Shown here: piece after piece, positions 1 through 5,860 of the stretch
How positions within the stretch are numbered: position 1 is the stretch's first letter
How the letters are laid out: each line of letters opens with the position of its first letter
Assembly (NCBI GenBank): GCA_024680835.1
Contig: JAILBP010000224.1
Location: forward strand, 1 to 5,860
DNA: 5,860 nucleotides
Source of the DNA: RGIG6904 sp024680835
GTDB lineage: Bacteria; Bacillota; Clostridia; Lachnospirales; Lachnospiraceae
Direction of reading: 5' to 3'
Position numbers and translations under genes: made by a program
Notes under the pieces: generated by a model
What the model saw: only the letters and a program-made list of their open reading frames with translations
Databases searched by the model: none
Told to the model about the DNA's origin: nothing

Positions 1-324
1 GCAGCAAAGCTTATCCTGAACACCTTGGGTTTGAGAAAAGGCGGAATAGAAGTTGTGAGCTGTCCAACCTGCGGACGCACCAGGATAGACCTGATATCTC
101 TGGCTTCACAGGTTGATGAACTGGTCAAAGATTACGATCTCGACATAAAAGTTGCGGTAATGGGCTGTGTCGTGAACGGTCCGGGCGAAGCCAAAGAGGC
201 GGACATCGGTATCGCCGGCGGTGATGGTGTTGGTCTGCTCATAAAAAAGGGCGAGATAATCCGCAAAGTTCCGGAAAGCGATCTTTTATCGGTGTTAAAG
301 TCTGAGCTCGACAACTGGCATTAA
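1..324 (+). CDS. ispG: 4-hydroxy-3-methylbut-2-enyl-diphosphate synthase (IspG/GcpE), C-terminal fragment
   Basis: Partial gene: the reading frame is open from base 1 and ends at TAA 322-324, giving the last 107 residues; the start lies outside the window. IspG catalyses the penultimate step of the MEP isoprenoid pathway, reductively converting 2-C-methyl-D-erythritol 2,4-cyclodiphosphate to HMBPP in the cytoplasm with a [4Fe-4S] cluster. The visible part is the cluster-binding domain. SCPTCGRT supplies two cysteines (fragment residues 21 and 24), and MGCVVNGPGEA supplies the third cysteine (56) and a glutamate (63). The spacings (3, then 35 from the first Cys to the third, then 7 to Glu) match E. 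coli Cys270, Cys273, Cys305 and Glu312, which together coordinate the cluster. The tail ends soon after a Gly-rich GIAGGDGVGLL segment, as is normal for the family. No defect is visible. An internal TTG at 25 is not the start, because conserved family sequence continues upstream of it. polC follows after 75 bp on the same strand. Identification is very secure. Confidence 0.96.
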   Translation, partial: AAKLILNTLGLRKGGIEVVSCPTCGRTRIDLISLASQVDELVKDYDLDIKVAVMGCVVNGPGEAKEADIGIAGGDGVGLLIKKGEIIRKVPESDLLSVLKSELDNWH

Positions 325-348
325 AAATTTACAGGTTACAATATCACA

Positions 349-366
349 GCCGGCCGGGAGGCCGGC
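349..366 (+). other. GC-rich perfect hairpin in the ispG-polC gap
   Basis: A 7-bp perfect inverted repeat (GCCGGCC / GGCCGGC) encloses the tetraloop GGGA. It can be extended by two pairs (A346-T368, C347-G367) if A348 bulges. It stands out because the bases on both sides are AT-rich. It lies 24 bases after the ispG stop and 33 bases before the polC start. No run of T follows (the next bases are GTCAGTACAAT), so it does not look like a complete intrinsic terminator. It could act as an mRNA 3'-end stabiliser or processing site for the upstream transcript, a partial attenuator, or a 5'-leader structure for polC. The GGGAGG at 356-361 resembles a Shine-Dalgarno sequence but sits in the loop and 3' arm, about 39 bases from the ATG, too far to serve polC directly. 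The structure is certain as sequence; the function is inferred. Confidence 0.55.
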
Positions 367-399
367 GTCAGTACAATACAGTCTTATCGGGTATTTTTT

Positions 400-3300
400 A
401 TGAGCAGAGATTTTTTAGATGTATTTAACAGTCTGAATTTAAAATCCGGGGAACTGCCTTTTTTTGAGGGTGTTTCCGTGGAGCGTCTTTCCGCTACCCC
501 CGCAGGCGATCTGCTGAGAGTTTTTATAGAGAGCGATCATGTGATAGCCAAAAAGCTTATCATGGACGCGGAAAACAGCATTAAAACAACATGTTTTCCG
601 GATAAAGATATAGAGATTAAGATTTATGAGCACTATACGCTGTCGGATCTTTATTCCCCCGAGAATCTCTACGAGGAGTACAAGGACAGCATAGAGCTTG
701 AACTCTGTGATTACAGACATTTGTACAAAAACATATTGTCGGATGCCGAGTTCGATTTTTCCGATCCGGGACATCTTACAGTGACGCTGGCTGCCACTGT
801 GATGGCTGAGGAGTGGAGCAGTGAGCTGGAGAGGATCCTGGATAAGATCTTCAATGAGCGATTTGGCTTCAGGCTGGTAGTGGATATCGTGCTGCAGGAG
901 AAGATACGGGAAAATACTGTCAAAAGTCTGCGTGATATGCAGGTAAAACAGAGAGTTGCCGAGATTGTGACCAGCTCATCTCTCAATCCACACAAAGGTG
1001 AAGAGCTTGTGCTGGCACAGGCAGCCCCGGACGGTCAGACCGTGGAGAGATCAGCCACCGAAACTCTTGTGATGGAAAAAGAGAAGACCGACGTAAAGGC
1101 ATCATCAAGACCTGCCAAGACCGGCAAAAAACAAAGCGCATGGGAAGGCCGCTCCAAATTTGGTAAGGAAGGTTTTAAGAAGCGTCCTGTTAAGGAAAAA
1201 AATCCCGATGTATATTACGGCAGGGATACCGAGGATGAACCTGTCCCCATTGACTCTGTTATCGGAGACGGTAGGGATATCGTGATAAAAGGTCGGATCC
1301 TGACTGTGGAGAACAGACCCACCAAGAGAGGTGATCTGGAACTTGTGATGTTCGTTATCACCGATTTTACCGATTCCATTAAGATCAAGATGTTCGTCAA
1401 GGAGGAATTCAAGGACGAAGTTTTATCGAACATCAAACCCAAAGAGGTTGTACTGGTAAAAGGTATAGCGCAGGTAGATGCCTACGATAAGGAAGTATCC
1501 ATAGGTTCTGTCATCACAGTCAAAAAAGCCACATTGGAGAAGAAAAAACGCATCGACGATTATCCGTTAAAACGCGTGGAGCTTCATTGCCATACCAAGA
1601 TGAGCGAGATGGACGGACTTTCCGATGTGGAAGACATTGTATCACAGGCCATCGCTTTCGGTCATAAGGCTTTAGCAGTCACCGACCACGGCGTTGTGCA
1701 CGCTTTCCCGAAAGCCAATCATGCATTGCCCAAAGGCAGTGATTTTAAATTGATCTACGGTGTGGAAGCCTATCTTGTGGATGATCTTACCACCATCATA
1801 AACTCGGATGATGATCCGGACAGGAGTCTGGATGTGGGGCTTTCAGACAGTGAATATGTGGTCTTTGATATCGAGACTACCGGTTTTTCTCCCAAAAAGA
1901 ACGCCATCATAGAGATAGGTGCCGTAAAGGTCAAAGAGGGAAAGATTACAGATCGTTTTTCTACCTTTATCAATCCTGAGAGACCTATACCTTTCGAAAT
2001 CACAAAGCTCACATCCATCAGGGATGACATGGTAAAGGATGCACCGAAGATAGAGACGGTTCTTCCGCAGTTTATGGAGTTTTGCATGGGCTGTATCCTG
2101 GTGGGACACAATGTGCGATTTGATGCCGGATTCATCAGATATTACTGTGAAAAGCTCGGTCTGGAGTACCGTTATATCACTGTAGATACAGTTATCATGG
2201 CGCAGTTTTTGCTGCCGCAGCTCAAAAGATACAAGCTGGACACCGTGGCAAAGGAGTTGGGATATATCCTTGAGGGACACCACAGGGCTGTTAATGACGC
2301 GGAATGTACGGCAGATATCTTCCTGAAGCTTTCGGACAGGGCTAAAGGCAAAGGAGTGAACACTCTTGCCGAACTCAACGAAAAGGGTAAGATCGATGAG
2401 GAGACCGTGAAAAAGCTCCATCCCTATCATGCCATAATACTGGCCAAAAACGATCTGGGCAGGATCAATCTTTACAGACTTGTGTCCATTTCACATACCA
2501 AATATTTTTCAAAGCATCCCCGCATCCCGAAGAGCGAACTGTTAAAGCACAGGGAAGGATTGCTGTTAGGAAGTGCCTGCGAAGCAGGTGAGCTGTATCA
2601 GGCTATTCTGGATGGTAAGAGCGACCGTGATATATATGATATCGCGTCATTCTATGATTACCTTGAGATACAGCCCAACGGCAACAATGCATTTATGCTG
2701 AGGTCGGACAAATATGGTATTGAGTCCGAAGAGGACTTAAATGACATTAACAGGAAGATCTTAAGTCTCGCTGATGAACAGGGAAAACTGTGCGTTGCCA
2801 CCTGTGACGTTCATTTCCTGAATCCGGAGGATGCTATATACAGGAGTATAATTCAGGCAGGAAAAGGCTTTGATGATGCAGACAACCAGGCTCCGCTGTA
2901 TCTGCACACCACTGAAGAGATGTTAAAGGAATTCGAGTATCTCGGTCTTGAGAGAGCCAGGGAGGTTGTTATCACAAATTCATGCAGGATAGCAGATATG
3001 TGTGAATATATCTCCCCTGTGAGACCGGATAAAGCTCCGCCTGTCATCGAGAATTCTGACGAGACACTGAGAAAGATATGTTATGATAAAGCACATGCAA
3101 TCTACGGACCGGAACTTCCGGAGATAGTGGAAAAGCGTCTTGAGAAAGAGCTCACATCCATCATCGGAAACGGTTATGCGGTTATGTATATCATAGCCCA
3201 GAAGCTGGTGTGGAAATCCGTTGAGGACGGCTACCTGGTAGGAAGCCGCGGCTCGGTAGGCTCCAGCTTTGTAGCCACCATGAGCGGTATAACGGAGGTT

Positions 3301-4965
3301 AACCCCTTAAGCGCTCACTATTACTGCAAAAAATGCCATTATTATGATTTTGATTCACCTGAAGTCAGAAAATATGCGGGAAGATCGGGCTGTGATATGC
3401 CTGACAAGATGTGCCCCAACTGCGGTGAAAAGCTGGTAAAAGAAGGCTTTGACATACCCTTTGAGACCTTCCTCGGTTTCAAGGGTGATAAGGAGCCTGA
3501 TATCGATCTGAACTTCTCAGGAGATTATCAGTCGAAGGCTCATAAATACACGGAAGTTATCTTTGGAGCGGGACAGACCCTGCGCGCAGGTACCATATCG
3601 GGTGTTGCGGAGAAGACTGCCTACGGCTACGTAAAAAAATACTTTGAAGAGAGAGGCATACAGAAGAGAAGCTGTGAGGTAGACAGGCTCGTACCATATT
3701 GCTCCGGAGTTAAGACCACCACAGGACAGCACCCCGGCGGTATCGTAGTCTTGCCGGTGGGTGAGGAGATCAACACCTTCACCCCGGTTCAGAAGCCGGC
3801 CAATGATATGACCACCGATACCATCACCACACATTTTGACTATCATGCCATAGATCACAACCTTTTGAAGCTCGATATCTTAGGTCATGATGATCCTACC
3901 ATGATCAGAAAGCTTGAGGATCTGACCGGCATCGATGCCACAAAGATACCTTTGGATGATCCCAAGGTCATGAGTCTTTTCCAGGGAACGGAAGTTTTGG
4001 GTATAAAGCCTGAGGACATTGACGGTACACCCCTGGGAACCCTCGGTATCCCCGAGTTCGGTACAGACTTTGCCATGAACATGGTGGTGGAGGCGGCTCC
4101 TAAGGAATTTACAGACCTTGTATGTATATCAGGTCTTTCACACGGTACGGATGTATGGCTTGGAAATGCCCAGGATCTCATCCGCGCAGGCACAGCCACT
4201 ATTTCGACCTGTATATCCACCAGAGATGATATCATGACCTTCCTCATCAATAAAGGTCTTGATCCGGCTCTGTCATTCAACATCATGGAAAAGGTCAGAA
4301 AGGGCGTTGTGGCCAAGGGCAAATGCGAACAGTGGCCGGAGTGGGAGCAGGAGATGTTAGCCCATGATGTGCCACAGTGGTACTGTGACTCCTGCAAGAA
4401 GATCAAATACATGTTCCCGAAGGCTCATGCCGTGGCTTATGTCATGATGGCATGGCGTATAGGCTATTGCAAGATCTATCATCCCTTAGCTTACTATGCT
4501 GCATTTTTCTCCATAAGATCCAAGGGCTTCAACTACCAGATGATGTGCCGCGGAAGATCGGTTCTGAGAGGATACATGCAGGAATATAAAGCCCGCATGG
4601 ATGATAAGGACAAAAAGAATGCCCTGTCGGCTGCAGAGCAGGATTCGTACAAAGATATGCGTCTTGTGGATGAGATGTACGCAAGAGGTTTTGAGTTTGT
4701 ACCCATAGATATCTATAAAGCTGATGCAAGGTATTTCCAGATCATAGACGGAAAGCTCATGGCAAGCTTTAACTCCATAGAAGGTATGGGCGACCAGGCT
4801 GCCGAAAACCTTGCCATCGCCGCAAAACAGGGGAAATTCATGTCCCTTGAGGATATCAAAAACAGAGGCAAGGTTCCCCAGAAGGTCATCGACTCCATGG
4901 TGGAGATGGGTATTCTGGAGGGATTGCCTCAGACAAATCAATATTCGTTGTTTGATTTTATGTGA
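400..4965 (+). CDS. polC: DNA polymerase III alpha subunit, PolC type (replicative polymerase with built-in 3'-5' exonuclease)
   Basis: Complete 1521-residue replicative polymerase of low-GC Gram-positives; it extends DNA at the replication fork, proofreads it, and is held on DNA by the beta clamp. Order: N-terminal domain (about 1-190); lysine-rich linker (191-270); OB fold (about 290-380); PHP domain (from about 390, with HCHT 396-399 and TDH 428-430) split by a DnaQ-like exonuclease (about 485-650) and resuming to DVHF (803-806); polymerase core; helix-hairpin-helix-like region (SFNSIEGMG 1456-1464); clamp-binding tail (QYSLF 1514-1518). The exonuclease keeps D490, E492, D575, H628 and D633. 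The polymerase keeps GSRGSVGSS (948-956), PDIDLNFSG (catalytic D1034, D1036) and LKLDILGHDDPT (D1159). C976, C979, C1005 and C1008 form the zinc site typical of PolC. It is somewhat longer than B. subtilis PolC (about 1437), mostly in the linker. ATG 400 is the only usual start after the ispG stop and gives an N-terminus of family length, but no good Shine-Dalgarno precedes it. The gene appears intact and functional. Confidence 0.98.
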   Translation: MSRDFLDVFNSLNLKSGELPFFEGVSVERLSATPAGDLLRVFIESDHVIAKKLIMDAENSIKTTCFPDKDIEIKIYEHYTLSDLYSPENLYEEYKDSIELELCDYRHLYKNILSDAEFDFSDPGHLTVTLAATVMAEEWSSELERILDKIFNERFGFRLVVDIVLQEKIRENTVKSLRDMQVKQRVAEIVTSSSLNPHKGEELVLAQAAPDGQTVERSATETLVMEKEKTDVKASSRPAKTGKKQSAWEGRSKFGKEGFKKRPVKEKNPDVYYGRDTEDEPVPIDSVIGDGRDIVIKGRILTVENRPTKRGDLELVMFVITDFTDSIKIKMFVKEEFKDEVLSNIKPKEVVLVKGIAQVDAYDKEVSIGSVITVKKATLEKKKRIDDYPLKRVELHCHTKMSEMDGLSDVEDIVSQAIAFGHKALAVTDHGVVHAFPKANHALPKGSDFKLIYGVEAYLVDDLTTIINSDDDPDRSLDVGLSDSEYVVFDIETTGFSPKKNAIIEIGAVKVKEGKITDRFSTFINPERPIPFEITKLTSIRDDMVKDAPKIETVLPQFMEFCMGCILVGHNVRFDAGFIRYYCEKLGLEYRYITVDTVIMAQFLLPQLKRYKLDTVAKELGYILEGHHRAVNDAECTADIFLKLSDRAKGKGVNTLAELNEKGKIDEETVKKLHPYHAIILAKNDLGRINLYRLVSISHTKYFSKHPRIPKSELLKHREGLLLGSACEAGELYQAILDGKSDRDIYDIASFYDYLEIQPNGNNAFMLRSDKYGIESEEDLNDINRKILSLADEQGKLCVATCDVHFLNPEDAIYRSIIQAGKGFDDADNQAPLYLHTTEEMLKEFEYLGLERAREVVITNSCRIADMCEYISPVRPDKAPPVIENSDETLRKICYDKAHAIYGPELPEIVEKRLEKELTSIIGNGYAVMYIIAQKLVWKSVEDGYLVGSRGSVGSSFVATMSGITEVNPLSAHYYCKKCHYYDFDSPEVRKYAGRSGCDMPDKMCPNCGEKLVKEGFDIPFETFLGFKGDKEPDIDLNFSGDYQSKAHKYTEVIFGAGQTLRAGTISGVAEKTAYGYVKKYFEERGIQKRSCEVDRLVPYCSGVKTTTGQHPGGIVVLPVGEEINTFTPVQKPANDMTTDTITTHFDYHAIDHNLLKLDILGHDDPTMIRKLEDLTGIDATKIPLDDPKVMSLFQGTEVLGIKPEDIDGTPLGTLGIPEFGTDFAMNMVVEAAPKEFTDLVCISGLSHGTDVWLGNAQDLIRAGTATISTCISTRDDIMTFLINKGLDPALSFNIMEKVRKGVVAKGKCEQWPEWEQEMLAHDVPQWYCDSCKKIKYMFPKAHAVAYVMMAWRIGYCKIYHPLAYYAAFFSIRSKGFNYQMMCRGRSVLRGYMQEYKARMDDKDKKNALSAAEQDSYKDMRLVDEMYARGFEFVPIDIYKADARYFQIIDGKLMASFNSIEGMGDQAAENLAIAAKQGKFMSLEDIKNRGKVPQKVIDSMVEMGILEGLPQTNQYSLFDFM

Positions 4966-4981
4966 TTTTATGATGATTTAC

Positions 4982-5018
4982 AAAGCCGATATCATGCAGG
5001 ATACATGTTGAAGGCTTT
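4982..5018 (+). other. Possible weak hairpin in the polC-small ORF gap
   Basis: AAAGCC (4982-4987) can pair with GGCTTT (5013-5018) across a 25-base loop; inside the loop, CATG (4993-4996) can pair with CATG (5004-5007). No T-tract follows, so it is not an intrinsic terminator. The rest of this 70-bp gap shows no convincing promoter. A 13-codon ORF (ATG 4970 to TGA 5011) also fits here but has no supporting signal. The 6-bp stem could arise by chance. Confidence 0.2.
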
Positions 5019-5035
5019 CCAGGCAGAGACAGATC

Positions 5036-5221
5036 ATGAACAAATTAAAAAAATTTTTTTACAGGATCCTGTATGATCTTCTCAGACCGAGAAATCGTGT
5101 TACAAATGCGGATCCACCCAAAGACTATATGTATTACAACAATACAGTGACAGAAAATGTCACAGGTGAGTTTTACGAGCTTGAACCGGAATCTTCGGAT
5201 GATTCGGATGAGGATTCTTAA
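5036..5221 (+). CDS. Small hypothetical protein, 61 residues, basic N-terminus and acidic C-terminal tail
   Basis: I do not recognise this protein. ATG 5036 is the first possible start after an in-frame stop at 5009-5011; the ORF ends at TAA 5219-5221. The first 21 residues are basic and hydrophobic (KLKKFFYRILYDLLRPRNR), which could form a short amphipathic helix that binds a membrane or nucleic acid. They are too charged to look like a classical signal peptide or a membrane-spanning segment. The middle (about 24-47) is rich in Asn, Tyr and Thr. The last 17 residues are strongly acidic (ELEPESSDDSDEDS), probably disordered. The upstream AGGCAGAGA (5021-5029) is a poor ribosome binding site. 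It is judged a gene because it fills an otherwise empty same-strand gap, lies 30 bp from the next start, and has a composition biased in a protein-like way. There are no cysteines or enzyme motifs. It could be a lineage-specific accessory protein or, less likely, a chance ORF. Confidence 0.55.
   Translation: MNKLKKFFYRILYDLLRPRNRVTNADPPKDYMYYNNTVTENVTGEFYELEPESSDDSDEDS
5194..5211 (+). repeat. Perfect 9-bp tandem duplication in the acidic tail of the small ORF
   Basis: TTCGGATGA occurs twice back to back (5194-5202 and 5203-5211). Being a multiple of three, it keeps the frame and generates part of the Ser-Asp-Asp-Ser-Asp-Glu tail. It suggests growth of the acidic tail by slippage. Confidence 0.6.
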
Positions 5222-5239
5222 TTGCTTTAACAATATACC

Positions 5240-5245
5240 GGAGGG
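5240..5245 (+). promoter_or_regulatory. Strong ribosome binding site for the Ppx/GppA-like gene
   Basis: GGAGGG lies six bases before ATG 5252. It decides between two overlapping ATGs: the one at 5248 is only two bases from the motif and its frame stops within about 26 codons, while the one at 5252 opens the long family-matching frame. It is the only canonical Shine-Dalgarno sequence next to a start in this window. Confidence 0.85.
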
Positions 5246-5251
5246 AAATGC

Positions 5252-5860
5252 ATGATCACATTTGGCGGTATCTATATCGGAACTTACGAGATATCTCTGA
5301 AGATCGTAGAGATGACCAGGGGTAAGGGCATCAAAGTCATAGATTATATCAAAAGTCACGTGGAGTTAGGTGAGGACGCCTTAGACGACGGTATCATAGA
5401 TAATGACACCATAGACGGCATCTGCGTAAGGCTCAATGAATATAAGAAGATCATCAAAAGCTACAAATGTAATGATTTTGTGGCTTACGGAGGCACCACC
5501 CTGTACAGGGCCAAAAACTGTATCTTCGTACTGGATAAGATCAAAAAGACAACAGGTATCGATGTGGAGCTTTTGTCCAACACCGAACACAGAATGTTAA
5601 CCTACCGCTGTGTTACCGCAGATGATGCTTTTGCTAAGATGATAGCCAAAAATACTGCCATCGTGCATGTCGGAGGCGCGGATCTTCAGATAACCCTGTT
5701 TGACAACGGAAAGCTTTTGACAACGGAACACCTTACCACAGGCTCCATAAAGCTCTACGAGTCTGTCAAAAATCTGCCGGGATCCAGAGAGATCAAGCAC
5801 GGCGTCATGATGGAGCTCATAGACAAAGAGCTGTCTGTATTCATGGCAAGATGCAGGATA
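5252..5860 (+). CDS. Ppx/GppA-family protein (exopolyphosphatase-like), N-terminal part, with altered active-site motifs
   Basis: The frame is open from ATG 5252 to the window edge (203 codons), so the C-terminus is missing. Family members have an actin/Hsp70-like (ASKHA) fold and cleave inorganic polyphosphate or pppGpp in the cytoplasm. Supporting matches in order: an N-terminal strand-loop-strand FGGIYIGTYEISLKI at the place of phosphate loop 1; ELGEDALDDGIID, like the family's Leu-Gly-x-x-Leu-x-x-x-Gly-x-Ile segment; VAYGGTTLYRAKN, like the usual Ala-Thr-x-Ala-x-Arg-x-Ala-x-Asn; ELLSNTEHRML (106-116), like E-x-x-SGxEEAxL; and IVHVGGADLQITLF (about 137-150), like the DIGGGSTEL loop 2. Key acidic residues appear replaced: Asp to Tyr8 in loop 1, the second Glu of EEA to His113, loop 2 Asp to His139 and its Glu to Gln146. 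The protein may therefore be a divergent or non-catalytic homologue, so I give no gene symbol. It starts 30 bp after the small ORF and is probably co-transcribed with it. Family assignment is good; the activity is uncertain. Confidence 0.85.
   Translation, partial: MITFGGIYIGTYEISLKIVEMTRGKGIKVIDYIKSHVELGEDALDDGIIDNDTIDGICVRLNEYKKIIKSYKCNDFVAYGGTTLYRAKNCIFVLDKIKKTTGIDVELLSNTEHRMLTYRCVTADDAFAKMIAKNTAIVHVGGADLQITLFDNGKLLTTEHLTTGSIKLYESVKNLPGSREIKHGVMMELIDKELSVFMARCRI

Noticed and set aside
315..342. Possible promoter before polC (CTGGCA at 315-320, 16-base spacer, TACAAT at 337-342)
   Set aside because: The -35-like box matches only four of six bases and overlaps the ispG stop region. A second TACAAT at 372-377 has no -35 partner. 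Too weak to annotate.
1585..1596. HCHT instead of the B. subtilis HLHT in the PHP domain
   Set aside because: Both histidines are kept; the substituted residue lies between them and is not expected to change metal binding.
1843..2430. Minus-strand ORF of 195 codons opposite the PolC exonuclease domain
   Set aside because: It lies entirely antisense to highly conserved polC sequence, shows no family motif, and is the kind of long shadow frame expected from codon bias.
4306..4338. Extra residues after RKG in PolC (about 1303-1312) relative to B. subtilis
   Set aside because: Flanking motifs are intact and, as far as I recall, clostridial PolC proteins carry a similar short insertion, so it looks like normal lineage variation.
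3885..4412. Minus-strand ORF of 175 codons opposite the PolC polymerase core
   Set aside because: Antisense to conserved coding sequence; the translation shows no recognisable domain.
4811..5011. Plus-strand ORF of 66 codons overlapping the 3' end of polC
   Set aside because: Out of frame with polC over its conserved C-terminus, including the clamp-binding tail, so it is a shadow frame.
5045..5359. Minus-strand ORF of 104 codons covering the small ORF and the start of the Ppx-like gene
   Set aside because: It overlaps the Ppx-like gene start and its ribosome binding site, and has no motif support. It is a mild competitor to the small + strand ORF, but the + strand gene order favours the latter.

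Overview
The window looks like a chromosomal housekeeping segment of a low-to-moderate GC Gram-positive bacterium of the class Clostridia, most likely a Lachnospiraceae-type organism. Three things suggest this. The replicase is a PolC-type polymerase, which is restricted to Firmicutes and relatives. ispG sits directly upstream of polC, an arrangement I associate with clostridial genomes from general knowledge (isoprenoid genes dxr-rseP-ispG next to polC). The PolC sequence also has clostridial-looking details, such as a longer lysine-rich linker and a slightly longer insertion near residue 1303. The genus assignment is inference.

Layout, all on the + strand: (1) 1-324, the C-terminal end of ispG (MEP isoprenoid pathway), cut by the window edge. 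(2) 325-399, a 75-bp intergenic gap with a perfect GC-rich hairpin that lacks a T-tract. (3) 400-4965, a complete, intact polC of 1521 residues, with every expected domain and catalytic motif. (4) 4966-5035, a 70-bp gap with a possible weak hairpin and no clear promoter or terminator. (5) 5036-5221, a small unrecognised ORF of 61 residues with a basic, hydrophobic N-terminus and a very acidic tail. (6) 5252-5860, the N-terminal 203 codons of a Ppx/GppA-like protein of the ASKHA fold that runs off the window. This last gene has the best ribosome binding site in the window.

The genes are co-directional with short gaps and no recognisable intrinsic terminator, so they may be co-transcribed. Their functions (isoprenoid precursor synthesis, chromosome replication, possible polyphosphate or alarmone metabolism) are not one pathway. 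The grouping looks like a growth-related housekeeping cluster rather than a dedicated system.

I did not find a clearly novel system such as a defence island, CRISPR array or mobile element. The observation most worth following up is the Ppx/GppA-like protein: the acidic residues expected at its metal, nucleotide and catalytic sites appear to be replaced (Tyr8, His113, His139, Gln146). It could be a non-catalytic or re-purposed family member. The small acidic-tailed ORF in front of it is the second lead.
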